The position numbers were made by a program, and so were the translations under genes. A DNA stretch of 41,768 bases from Candidatus Gastranaerophilales bacterium (lineage in GTDB: Bacteria; Cyanobacteriota; Vampirovibrionia; Gastranaerophilales; Gastranaerophilaceae). This document shows positions 7,677 to 15,644 of this stretch, piece by piece; positions within the stretch are counted from its first letter, which is position 1, and each line of letters begins with the position of its first letter. A model generated the notes under the pieces. The model ran no database searches and was not told the DNA's origin. It saw only the letters and a list, made by a program, of their open reading frames with translations. The DNA lies in contig CALUVN010000016.1 in NCBI GenBank assembly GCA_944324235.1, positions 1 through 41,768 of the forward strand. The letters are read 5' to 3'.

Positions 7677-9065
7677 ATGGAAACAGTTACAAACAAAACC
7701 CTCGAAAAACTAAAATATGATCTTGTAAGAGCCGGACTTGTTCCGTTTGAGACATTGGAACAGGCGCAGGAAATTGCTGCAGCCCAGAATATTAATATAG
7801 GGCAGGCTTTAATCAACTCGGGAATTCTTACAGAAGATGCCCTGATTAATTTTCTTGAGTCAAAACTACATATACCGTCAGTTAACCTGAACGATTACAC
7901 TCTTGATACAAAATGCCTTAAATATATCAATATAACTGACGCAAAACGTTATAAAATTATTCCGTTGTTTAAAATTGAAGATACTCTGACTGTTGCAATG
8001 GCTGACCCGCTGGATTTATTTGCAATAGATAAAATTGTCGAATCCGCAGAGTGCTCAATTGAACCGGTCATTTCTTCAGAAACCAGTATATTGAAAAAGA
8101 TTGACGAATATTATAAAACTGATGCTGTTGTCGGTGATATTTTCACGTCAGATGAAAATGCAGGCTATAACTGGCTTGACGAACTTCACAGCGAAGATTT
8201 GAGCGACGGCCACATCCAAAAAATAATAAGAGCAATCCTTAAACAGGCTATAATTGAAAATGTGCATGAAGTAAGTTTTCAATGTGAAGACAACGGTTTG
8301 ACAGTTAATTTCAAAAAAAACGGAGAACTTCAAAACAAAGGTGCTATCCCGACAGTTTTGACGGGGTCATTTGTATCAAAACTAAAAACACTTGCAAAAC
8401 TTGACCCGTCTGTCAGTGAAGTTCCGCAGCTCGGCAAACTTTCGTTTAAAGTTGACGACATAAACCTGATTGCAAGTATCTCTACATTTCCTACGATTAT
8501 GGGGGAAAGAATTTTTCTCAAAATCTACAAGCCGCCGCTTGAATTATCTAAAATAATTACTGATGCAAAAAGTCTGAATAAAGTTAAAAAAGCATTGGAT
8601 TCAGCCGGCATAATAATAGTATGCGGTTCTCCGCTGAGCGGAAAAACACACGTTATATATTCACTTCTGCTCGATGCCGCAACCAGAAATACTAATAAAA
8701 ATATAATGACTCTGGAAAGTATTTCAAAATATAATTTGAAAAACGTTAACCAGTGCGAACTCAATGAAAACGTCGGATTTAACATGGATAAAGCAGCCCG
8801 CTTTATTGAATTCCAATCACCTGATATTATCTATATGGAAGGTGTTAAGACAAAAGAATCTTTTGACTATTTTTCAACTCTTGTATTTGATAACAAAACA
8901 ATTATCATGGAATTTCTTGCGAACAACATGGAAGATTTGCGCAACAAACTGGCATTTTCGGACTTTGAAACGCTTAAATCTCTTATATCCTGCATGATAT
9001 TTATCCACTCGAAAGACAGTATTGAAGTATTTGACAAAGCAACAATGCAAAAATATCTGGCATAA
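7677..9065 (+). CDS. Divergent GspE/PilB-like ATPase with MshEN-type N-terminal domain
   Basis: The 462 residues resemble type II secretion and type IV pilus assembly ATPases, but diverged. The N-terminal part (about 1-150) follows the T2SSE_N/MshEN pattern: the NIGQALINSGILTEDALINFL block, then a YKIIPLF...TLTVAMADPLD block. The C-terminal part has a complete Walker A (GSPLSGKT, 317-324, K323) and a Walker B-like DIIYMEG. It lacks the four-cysteine zinc element common in PilB, and the usual Asp/His box regions are poorly conserved. In the MshEN motif known to bind c-di-GMP in other proteins, the first Arg is Asn and the last Gln is Lys. It sits in an operon with a response regulator. It could be a regulatory paralog or a weak motor; no other pilus genes are in the window. 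Confidence 0.8.
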   Translation: METVTNKTLEKLKYDLVRAGLVPFETLEQAQEIAAAQNINIGQALINSGILTEDALINFLESKLHIPSVNLNDYTLDTKCLKYINITDAKRYKIIPLFKIEDTLTVAMADPLDLFAIDKIVESAECSIEPVISSETSILKKIDEYYKTDAVVGDIFTSDENAGYNWLDELHSEDLSDGHIQKIIRAILKQAIIENVHEVSFQCEDNGLTVNFKKNGELQNKGAIPTVLTGSFVSKLKTLAKLDPSVSEVPQLGKLSFKVDDINLIASISTFPTIMGERIFLKIYKPPLELSKIITDAKSLNKVKKALDSAGIIIVCGSPLSGKTHVIYSLLLDAATRNTNKNIMTLESISKYNLKNVNQCELNENVGFNMDKAARFIEFQSPDIIYMEGVKTKESFDYFSTLVFDNKTIIMEFLANNMEDLRNKLAFSDFETLKSLISCMIFIHSKDSIEVFDKATMQKYLA

Positions 9066-9126
9066 AATTATCGCACAGCAATCTTAAAATGCCATAAATT
9101 CTGCTGCACAGCAAAAATTGAAGCCT

Positions 9127-9798
9127 TTAATCCAAAATACCTGTGTCCAGAATTTCCTGAACATGGTGTTTCATCTCATTATGAATTTCTTCAATTGATT
9201 TAGTACCGTCAATGCTGATAAAACCGTATTCCGATTTCATACGATTATATTCTTCAAGACATCTGTTCTGATAAATTTCAAAACTCTTGTAAAAGTCTGT
9301 AGAAAAACCTACGTCTCTTCCGCTTTCGTAAAAATCAAGTCCTGTTGTACCTATTATACGTTTCAAAAGAATATCAACGGGCATATCAAGATAGAACACC
9401 AAATCAGGTTCCGGCGCAAATTCATAGAGGTTCTTAACCCATTCAATATCCTGACCGCGCACAACATCACGGGCTAACGCTGTATAATAATATCTATCCA
9501 GAAGCACGATAAATCCGGCGTTTAGAGCAGGTATAATCTGGTTTTCCAATCTGTCTGCAAAATCAGCCGCATACAAAAGGCTGTAAGTTGAAGCATTCAA
9601 AAGATTACGTTCCTTTGCTTCATCAATAACTTTTGCTATCAGTCTTGAAGTTTTCCACTCTGATACCATAACACCGTATGACATATCCTGCATATAACGT
9701 TTCAGAAGTTCAAGCTGGGTAGATTTTCCGGAACCGTCAGTACCTTCAATAACAACAAGGAGTCCTTCGTAATCGTGTTTTCTTTTGAAATTTTCCAT
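9127..9798 (-). CDS. Thymidylate-kinase-like P-loop kinase, copy 1
   Basis: The 223 residues have the dTMP kinase fold signature: Walker A GTDGSGKST near residue 20, the LLDRYYYTALARD segment corresponding to the DRY..S motif, and a lid-like region before the C-terminal helices. The usual REPGGT loop is replaced by VSEWKTSRL, so the phosphate acceptor may differ from dTMP. It is the last gene of the operon and starts three bases after its paralog stops. Its AGAGG ribosome binding site lies in the final codons of that paralog (GAG GTG TAG), which suggests translational coupling. A deoxynucleoside or other small-substrate kinase is an alternative. Confidence 0.75.
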   Translation of the reverse strand: MENFKRKHDYEGLLVVIEGTDGSGKSTQLELLKRYMQDMSYGVMVSEWKTSRLIAKVIDEAKERNLLNASTYSLLYAADFADRLENQIIPALNAGFIVLLDRYYYTALARDVVRGQDIEWVKNLYEFAPEPDLVFYLDMPVDILLKRIIGTTGLDFYESGRDVGFSTDFYKSFEIYQNRCLEEYNRMKSEYGFISIDGTKSIEEIHNEMKHHVQEILDTGILD

Positions 9799-9801
9799 AA
9801 T

Positions 9802-10476
9802 CTACACCTCTATCCCTTTTTCTTTGAGAATTTCTCTCAGCAAAGTTCTGATTGCAACCTGTTTTGAGTGAATAGAATCATCCGCATCAAGTTTAACCAG
9901 CCCGAATTCATCCACCATACTCTGATACTCTTTAATAACTCTTGATTGGAATATTAAATAACTTTCGTAAGGATCGTTACTCAATTTCAAATCCATGCCG
10001 GCCTCATAAAACTTTGGTGCACGGTTAGAACAAATTCTTTTCATTGCAGTTTCTGGTTTTATATCAAAATAAACAGCCAAATCAGGCCTGATAGCGAAAT
10101 CATAAACTTTTCGAACCCATTGTCTGTCAACACCTCTTGCAACGTCGCGCGCAAAAGCAGTATAAGCATATCTGTCAGCAAGAACTATAAAACCGGCCTT
10201 GAGAGCAGGTTCAATAATCTGTTTAAGTCTGTCAGCAAAATCAACGGCGTGCAACAGGCTGAATGTACGCGGAGAAAGCAAATTTTTCTTTTTCGCTAAC
10301 TTTGTTGTCTGCGAAATCAGCATTGAAGAATTCCACTCGGTGAAGATGACATCCTGTCCGATAGATTTCAGCCAGTCACGCAAAAGAGCAAGCTGGGTAG
10401 ATTTTCCTGAGCCGTCTATTCCTTCAACGCAAATTAAAGTACCTTTTAAATTGTGTTTTTCAGTCAATTTTGCCAA
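9802..10476 (-). CDS. Thymidylate-kinase-like P-loop kinase, copy 2
   Basis: A 224-residue paralog of the following gene, with Walker A GIDGSGKST and the segment LADRYAYTAFARDVARG matching the same block in its neighbour. The dTMP kinase REPGGT loop is again absent, replaced by FTEWNSSML. The likely start is TTG at 10476, supported by an AGAGG seven bases upstream that overlaps the end of the YhaM-like gene (GAG GTG TAA). Two tandem kinases with conserved but unusual substrate loops suggest a duplication followed by specialisation, or subunits of one hetero-dimer; both are inference. A standard tmk is not seen elsewhere in the window, so one copy may supply dTMP kinase activity. Confidence 0.75.
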   Translation of the reverse strand: MAKLTEKHNLKGTLICVEGIDGSGKSTQLALLRDWLKSIGQDVIFTEWNSSMLISQTTKLAKKKNLLSPRTFSLLHAVDFADRLKQIIEPALKAGFIVLADRYAYTAFARDVARGVDRQWVRKVYDFAIRPDLAVYFDIKPETAMKRICSNRAPKFYEAGMDLKLSNDPYESYLIFQSRVIKEYQSMVDEFGLVKLDADDSIHSKQVAIRTLLREILKEKGIEV

Positions 10477-10478
10477 CG

Positions 10479-11321
10479 TTACACCTCTTTCTTTTCCAGA
10501 AGCGAAATATTAATTTTACCGAATTTAGCAGAAAGGTTATCAACAAGATGGATGAAATACAATTCCGGCTCCAAATCTTTCTCGTTCAGATCAATAATTG
10601 CGCCCCATTCTGCTCGGCCGTGGTGAGCGGCAATCATACGGGCAATTTTATTAAAACCGTTTGCCATACATACGGAAAAACCGTATTGTGAGTGCGTAAT
10701 CCATTCTTTTTGGAAACCTTCCGCGTAATCAACAAGACCTGTTTCTACATCAATTGTGTACTCAAAAATTTTGCCTATATCGTGTAAAATACAAGCTCCG
10801 TAGATATCATCTTCATTCAGCGGATGGGCAAATAATGCCATATTAATTTCAGCAAACTGCAAACATTCAAAAATATGCTGCAGCAGTCCTCCGATATAAT
10901 TATGATGCATAAGCTTTGCCGCAGGCATTACCATAATTAAATCTTTATGTTCTTCAAAATAGTTCAGAATAAAAGTTTTTAATTTTTCATTTTTAAAATT
11001 ATTAACATAGGAGAGGATTTCTCCGTAGAGTTTTTCACGTTCAGCCAAATCCAATCCGGTCTTAGCTTCTTTTACAAGTTCCAGTGCTGAAATAAGGCAG
11101 TTATTAAATTTCTCGTTAAAAGAACCTGACACAATTCTCAATTGATTTCCTGTGCGGAAAAGTTTTGAATCCATTCTGTTCAATGCTTCTTCCCACAATA
11201 TACAATTTAAGACACTGTCATCTTTAGTATCTTTTAACTGTAATTTACCCATTTTAGTACCGGCTTTTGTATCACCGATAGAAAACACAACGACTTCATA
11301 GATATCTTCAGTGCTGAACAT
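10479..11321 (-). CDS. YhaM-type 3'-5' exoribonuclease (OB-fold plus HD domain)
   Basis: The 280 residues match the YhaM layout: an N-terminal OB-fold nucleic-acid-binding domain (about 8-85) and a metal-dependent HD domain (about 135-265). Visible metal ligands and motifs are MHHNYIGG (H139-H140), LLQHIFE (H149), ILHDIGK (H180-D181), AHHGRAEWG and HLVDNLSAK, all characteristic of YhaM. The family trims RNA or single-stranded DNA from the 3' end. It is slightly shorter than the Bacillus protein (about 314). It lies in an operon, 13 bases after ilvC and two bases before the kinase pair; nucleotides released by an exonuclease could feed nucleotide kinases, which is inference. Confidence 0.88.
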   Translation of the reverse strand: MFSTEDIYEVVVFSIGDTKAGTKMGKLQLKDTKDDSVLNCILWEEALNRMDSKLFRTGNQLRIVSGSFNEKFNNCLISALELVKEAKTGLDLAEREKLYGEILSYVNNFKNEKLKTFILNYFEEHKDLIMVMPAAKLMHHNYIGGLLQHIFECLQFAEINMALFAHPLNEDDIYGACILHDIGKIFEYTIDVETGLVDYAEGFQKEWITHSQYGFSVCMANGFNKIARMIAAHHGRAEWGAIIDLNEKDLEPELYFIHLVDNLSAKFGKINISLLEKKEV

Positions 11322-11334
11322 TTTACCCCTTTAC

Positions 11335-12360
11335 CTAGTTTTTGTTTCTGTCAATAATTTTATCGTTACCGCCCCAGATAAATGATGAGCGGATTTCTTC
11401 TCCGATTTTCTCAATCAGATGCTCCTGATTTTCTTTTCTTAATCTGTTGAATTCAGGACACCCCGATTTCATTTCAGTCAAAAATTCTTCTGCGAATGCG
11501 CCGGATTGAATATCTTTTAAAAGAGCGCGCATAGCAGCTTTTGATTCTTCACCTATAACTTTAGGACCTCTTGTCATATCGCCGTATTCTGCAGTATTGG
11601 AAATTGAATAGCGCATATCTTTAAGCCCGCCCTGAAAGAACAAATCAACAATAAGTTTCATTTCATGGAGTACTTCAAAATAAGCCATATAAGGAGAATA
11701 TCCTGCTTCTACCAGAACATCAAACCCAGCTTTTATAAGTGCTGAAACACCGCCGCAGATAACAGCCTGTTCACCGAACAAATCCGTTTCGGTTTCTTCA
11801 CGGAAAGTAGTTTCTATAATACCTGCTCTACCGGCACCGATTGCCGCAGCGTAAGAAAGTGCAACGTCTTTAGCGTCTCCTGACGGATTTTGATATACTG
11901 CAATTAATGACGGAACGCCTCTGCCTGTTTGGTATTCGCTTCTGACGGTATGCCCCGGACCTTTTGGCGCAACCATAATTACATTAACATCATCAGGTGC
12001 AACAATTTTTTTATAGTGGATATTAAACCCGTGTGAAAACATCAAATACTGACCTTTTTTCATATACGGTTTAATTTCTTCTTCATAAACTTTAGCCTGT
12101 ACCTCATCAGGAATAAGAATTTGAACTATATCAGCCCACTGAACGGCATCTTTTATTGCCATAGTTTTAAAGCCGTAATCCTTAGCTTTAACATCGGAAC
12201 TTCCGCCCAAACGCAAGCCGAGTACAACGTCACACCCTGAATCTTTTAAATTCATGGACTGACCGTACCCTTGAGATCCAAAACCTATCACTGCAATTTT
12301 TTTCGTTTTAATTAATCCGCAATCAATATCTTTATCAAGATAAATTTTAAGCTTATCCAT
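11335..12360 (-). CDS. ilvC: Ketol-acid reductoisomerase
   Basis: Second common step of valine and isoleucine synthesis: isomerises and reduces acetolactate or acetohydroxybutyrate with NAD(P)H and magnesium. The 341 residues fit the short class I enzyme. The Rossmann motif GFGSQGYGQ (about 26-34), the APKGPGHTVR block and the metal-binding ETETDLFGEQ segment are clear. The cofactor loop after the second strand reads GLRLGGSSD, where many relatives have a Trp at the Asp position; the effect on NADPH versus NADH use is uncertain. A good AGAGG ribosome binding site precedes the ATG. No other branched-chain biosynthetic gene is near, so ilvC is separated from its pathway and shares a transcript with nucleotide genes. 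Confidence 0.97.
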   Translation of the reverse strand: MDKLKIYLDKDIDCGLIKTKKIAVIGFGSQGYGQSMNLKDSGCDVVLGLRLGGSSDVKAKDYGFKTMAIKDAVQWADIVQILIPDEVQAKVYEEEIKPYMKKGQYLMFSHGFNIHYKKIVAPDDVNVIMVAPKGPGHTVRSEYQTGRGVPSLIAVYQNPSGDAKDVALSYAAAIGAGRAGIIETTFREETETDLFGEQAVICGGVSALIKAGFDVLVEAGYSPYMAYFEVLHEMKLIVDLFFQGGLKDMRYSISNTAEYGDMTRGPKVIGEESKAAMRALLKDIQSGAFAEEFLTEMKSGCPEFNRLRKENQEHLIEKIGEEIRSSFIWGGNDKIIDRNKN

Positions 12361-12422
12361 AAGCGCCTCTTTTCTTTATACTCCTACGTAAAATCTTAAC
12401 ACAAATAAGAAAAAATTATAAA

Positions 12423-13400
12423 TTAATTTGCGGTAATCCTGTTTTCACCGAATAAAAATACCTGCAGGGCATTTTGCTCCTGTTTAACAGGTCTGTAGAA
12501 ATCTTTAACAAGAACAAGCTGTGTTTGAATACACTGACATTTTTTTGAGTGAAGATAATCTTCAAATTTGCCTGAAGATTTTGTATACTGCTTTTGCTTA
12601 ACAAAAGGATAGAATACGGTTTTTCTGTGTGAGATTTCCCTGACCGCAAAACCTAATATTTCATCATAATTGAAATCATAGCCGGAATTCTGCGTTAAAT
12701 CTATTATATAATTAAGGTTGTCAGTTGTTGTCAGGGACATATATGCAATAATTTTGCGTTTAACGGAATCTTCCAGCACATAACGATTTTTATAAAAATT
12801 TGTGACACCTTCAAAAAACGGTTCTTTAAACTCGTTTTTGACACGTTTTAAGGAATGTTTAAACATATCAATCAATTCACTGTTATACAACTCTGAGACT
12901 TCCGCCGCGTCCGAATTTTGAAAATATCTGAAAGATGATACCCTCTCAGGGAATTCCAGCCCGCCGAGTTTCCATAAATTTTCATAAGAACAATGTCTGA
13001 AACCGCAGCCGTTTATAAAAAGATTGATAAGCTCATCATGACACTGGTCAACAGCAACAGTAAATGAAACCGCACCTTTTGCAGCGTATTTTGAAGTTAC
13101 AAATTCAATAAGCTGTTTTCCTGCATCATAAAAATTTTTATCAAAAACCAGTCGGGTAATATTAAGCTTATATGGATTACCCAGAGTTGGAGCAACAGTA
13201 ACCAGTCCGAGAATTTCTTTTCCATCTAAAAGGATGTAAGATTCCGGCATAAAGCGATATTTCAAAGGAAAATAACGATGCACAAATCGGAATGCTTCAC
13301 TCATCAAATCTTTTCTGAGGTTTTCGCCGCTCTCAAGATAAAATATCATTTTTTTAAGCTTAGGAGAATCCCAAAAATTTAATCTTCTGATTGTGCTCAT
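12423..13400 (-). CDS. GNAT-like acetyltransferase-fold protein, substrate unknown
   Basis: The 325 residues have an N-terminal half with a GNAT-like arrangement: helix-rich start, strand YILLDGKEILGLVTVAP, then ITRLVFDKNFYDAGKQLIEFVTSKYAAKGA, followed by a strand and a helix with FINGCGFRHCSYENLWKL, resembling the end of an acetyltransferase domain. The second half may be a weaker repeat of the same fold (SSFRYFQNSDAAEVSELYN...). The acetyl-CoA loop is not clear, so activity is uncertain. It heads the minus-strand operon leading to ilvC. Its promoter places the transcript start at the ATG itself and no ribosome binding site is visible, so it is a candidate leaderless gene. Confidence 0.6.
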   Translation of the reverse strand: MSTIRRLNFWDSPKLKKMIFYLESGENLRKDLMSEAFRFVHRYFPLKYRFMPESYILLDGKEILGLVTVAPTLGNPYKLNITRLVFDKNFYDAGKQLIEFVTSKYAAKGAVSFTVAVDQCHDELINLFINGCGFRHCSYENLWKLGGLEFPERVSSFRYFQNSDAAEVSELYNSELIDMFKHSLKRVKNEFKEPFFEGVTNFYKNRYVLEDSVKRKIIAYMSLTTTDNLNYIIDLTQNSGYDFNYDEILGFAVREISHRKTVFYPFVKQKQYTKSSGKFEDYLHSKKCQCIQTQLVLVKDFYRPVKQEQNALQVFLFGENRITAN

Positions 13401-13406
13401 ATATTT

Positions 13407-13435
13407 ATTATATAATCTATTTAGATAAATCGCAA
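13407..13435 (-). promoter_or_regulatory. Promoter of the GNAT-like gene and ilvC operon, leaderless type
   Basis: On the minus strand TTGCGA (13430-13435), 17 bases, TATAAT (13407-13412), then six bases to the ATG at 13400. The predicted first transcribed base is the A of the start codon or adjacent to it. There is no ribosome binding site. Confidence 0.65.
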
Positions 13436-13444
13436 GATTGTTTG

Positions 13445-13453
13445 TGCTAAAAT
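13445..13453 (+). promoter_or_regulatory. Extended -10 for the first dehydrogenase gene
   Basis: TGCTAAAAT is a good extended -10. It lies ten bases from the divergent promoter on the minus strand, so the two may compete. A GAAGAGG ribosome binding site follows at 13458-13464. Confidence 0.4.
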
Positions 13454-13472
13454 TTTTGAAGAGGTGAAATTT

Positions 13473-14480
13473 ATGGAAACAGCCATCTTAAAAAACGACA
13501 AGATAGAAATTGAAGAGAGAGAAAATATTACGCTTGATAATCGCAAAGGTGCTATAGTAAAGCTTCTCGGATGCGGATTGTGCGGGTCAGATATAGTAAA
13601 ACTGCAGCACAAACTTGTCCCTGACGGAACTGTTTTAGGGCACGAAATTGTCGCTCAAATTGTTGATATAAATTCGTCTACACGATTTAAAAAAGATGAT
13701 ATTATTATAACCTCCCACCATATTCCGTGCGGCAAATGTATTTATTGCAGAAACGGCAATGTTTCCATGTGCGAACACTTCAAAAAAACTAACCTGCAAC
13801 CGGGAGGTTTCAGCGAATATATTTTTGTATCGGAAGAACACTTGAAAAATGTAGCGCATCTCAAACCTAAAAATTTGACAGAAATCGAAGCCTCATTTTA
13901 CGAACCGCTTGCCTGCTGCATAAGAGCCGTAAAAAGAGCTCAAATGAAAAAAGGAGAAACAGCTCTTGTCATAGGTTTAGGTTCAATAGGAATCCTGATG
14001 GCTCAAGCGCTCCATGCAATGGGCGTAAACGTAATCGGCTGTGATTTACTTGATGACAGAATTCAAATTCTGAAACAATTCGGCATCGGGGCTTTCAATT
14101 CAAAAGACAGAGATTACACAAGACAATATGTAAAATTAAAAACAGATAATTACGGCGCAGATGCAGTATTTATGACATCAGGCGCAGACAAAACAATAGA
14201 TGTAGCACTTGATACGGTAAGAAACGGCGGCAAAATTCTTGTCTTTGCAAGCACTCCGCAAAACCGCGGCTATGCAAACAATGAAATTTACTACAGAGAA
14301 TTAACAGTTTTAGGAAGTTACTCTCCGGCTATTGAAGATTTGAAAGATTCTCTCAGACTTCTTGAATCCGGAAGAGTTAATGTAAAAGGGATTTCAACAG
14401 TCTACGAGTTTGAAAATATAGAGCAAGCCGTTGAAGATACAGTGAGCAACAAAATATTAAAAGCTTACATAAAATTTTAA
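13473..14480 (+). CDS. Zinc-dependent medium-chain dehydrogenase, sorbitol/threonine dehydrogenase-like
   Basis: The 335 residues contain the catalytic zinc ligands (CGLCGSD, GHE) and the structural zinc site with four cysteines (PCGKCIYCRN...C), followed by EPLAC and the Rossmann motif GLGSIG. The second Rossmann strand ends in an acid (GCDLLDD), which suggests NAD. The start is placed at the ATG at 13473: a GTG nine bases upstream is in frame but overlaps the ribosome binding site GAAGAGG, which is eight bases from the ATG. Substrate cannot be read from sequence; polyol or secondary alcohol is likely. A second dehydrogenase of the same family follows nine bases downstream, so the two are cotranscribed. 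Confidence 0.85.
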   Translation: METAILKNDKIEIEERENITLDNRKGAIVKLLGCGLCGSDIVKLQHKLVPDGTVLGHEIVAQIVDINSSTRFKKDDIIITSHHIPCGKCIYCRNGNVSMCEHFKKTNLQPGGFSEYIFVSEEHLKNVAHLKPKNLTEIEASFYEPLACCIRAVKRAQMKKGETALVIGLGSIGILMAQALHAMGVNVIGCDLLDDRIQILKQFGIGAFNSKDRDYTRQYVKLKTDNYGADAVFMTSGADKTIDVALDTVRNGGKILVFASTPQNRGYANNEIYYRELTVLGSYSPAIEDLKDSLRLLESGRVNVKGISTVYEFENIEQAVEDTVSNKILKAYIKF

Positions 14481-14489
14481 GGGATAAAT

Positions 14490-15527
14490 ATGAAAGCTAT
14501 ACAATACTACGGACCGCAAAACATAAAATATGAAGAAGTTATGGTAAAACCTCCGGAAGAAGGCGAGATTGTCGTAAAAGTAATGTCTGCCCTCACCTGC
14601 GGAACTGATGTCAAAACATTTCGCCGCGGACATCCTGTTTTGATAAAGAACATCCCGTCAGGATTCGGACACGAATTTGCCGGTATAGTAGAAAAAGTCG
14701 GCAGAAATGTAGACAATGTAAAAGTCGGTGACCGCGTAGTTGCCGCAAATTCCGCACCGTGCGGAGAATGTTTTTTCTGCAAACGCGAAGAATATAACCT
14801 TTGCGAAAACCTTGACCTTTTAAACGGTGCTTATGCTGAATATATAACTGTTCCGGCAAGAATCGTAAAAAAGAATACTCTTATTCTTCCTGACAATCTT
14901 AGTTTTGATAAAGCCGCATTTTGCGAACCGCTTGCAAATGTTGTTCACGGTGTAGAAAGAACCGGAATAAAAGAAGGACAAACTGTCGGAATTATAGGGA
15001 TAGGACCTATAGGCCTGATGTTTGCAAGACTTGCAAAATTAAAAGGCGCTAAAGTAATCGTTGCAGGCAGAAATCCGCTAAAACTTCAAATGGCTGATGA
15101 ATTTGCACACGCCGATGAAATTGTGGATTTGAAAAAATATCCTAACCCTGAAAAAATCTTCCTTGATTTCACAGAAGAAGGAAAAGGGCTTGATGTTGCA
15201 GTAGAATGCGTCGGCCTGCCGGAAATCTGGGAAAGAATTTTCACATTTGTCAGACCCGGAGGCACAGTACATTTCTTTGGCGGCTGCAAATCAGGTTCTA
15301 AAGTAACCTTTGATACAACTAAAATGCACTACGGTGATATTAGATTAATGAGCGTATTCCACCATACCCCGAAATATTTCCGTCAGGCTCTTGATTATAT
15401 AGCATCAGGTGATGTTGAAGTAGAAAAATTAATAACAAAAACAATCGGATTAAAAGATATTGAATGGGCTATGAACCAGCATATAGAAGGCAAAGCCATC
15501 AAGTTTCTTGTAAAACCGTGGGAATAA
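14490..15527 (+). CDS. Zinc-dependent medium-chain dehydrogenase, second of a tandem pair
   Basis: The 345 residues belong to the same family as the upstream gene: TCGTD and GHE for catalytic zinc, PCGECFFCKREEYNLC for structural zinc, EPLAN, then GIGPIG. Here the second Rossmann strand ends AGRNPLK, with a basic residue where NAD enzymes carry an acid, which suggests NADP. The pair thus may couple two different cofactors, or act in sequence on one substrate; this is inference. The sequences are clearly distinct, so the duplication is old or they were recruited separately. The gene ends 117 bases before the lytic transglycosylase gene, and that gap holds no clear terminator. Confidence 0.85.
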   Translation: MKAIQYYGPQNIKYEEVMVKPPEEGEIVVKVMSALTCGTDVKTFRRGHPVLIKNIPSGFGHEFAGIVEKVGRNVDNVKVGDRVVAANSAPCGECFFCKREEYNLCENLDLLNGAYAEYITVPARIVKKNTLILPDNLSFDKAAFCEPLANVVHGVERTGIKEGQTVGIIGIGPIGLMFARLAKLKGAKVIVAGRNPLKLQMADEFAHADEIVDLKKYPNPEKIFLDFTEEGKGLDVAVECVGLPEIWERIFTFVRPGGTVHFFGGCKSGSKVTFDTTKMHYGDIRLMSVFHHTPKYFRQALDYIASGDVEVEKLITKTIGLKDIEWAMNQHIEGKAIKFLVKPWE

Positions 15528-15644
15528 TTAGTCTAACATCAAGTTTGTAATTGACTTTGTGAGAAAAATCATTAATTCATATAGAGGATACGGAATAAAA
15601 CATTTAACTGTAGAATAGAGTTAAATAAAAGGGTATTTAGGTAT

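Noticed and set aside
9066-9126. Terminator between the PilB-like and kinase genes
   Set aside because: TGCTG-CA-CAGCA (9102-9113) has a two-base loop and no T run on either strand; a nearby GCACAGCAA repeat is too short to interpret.
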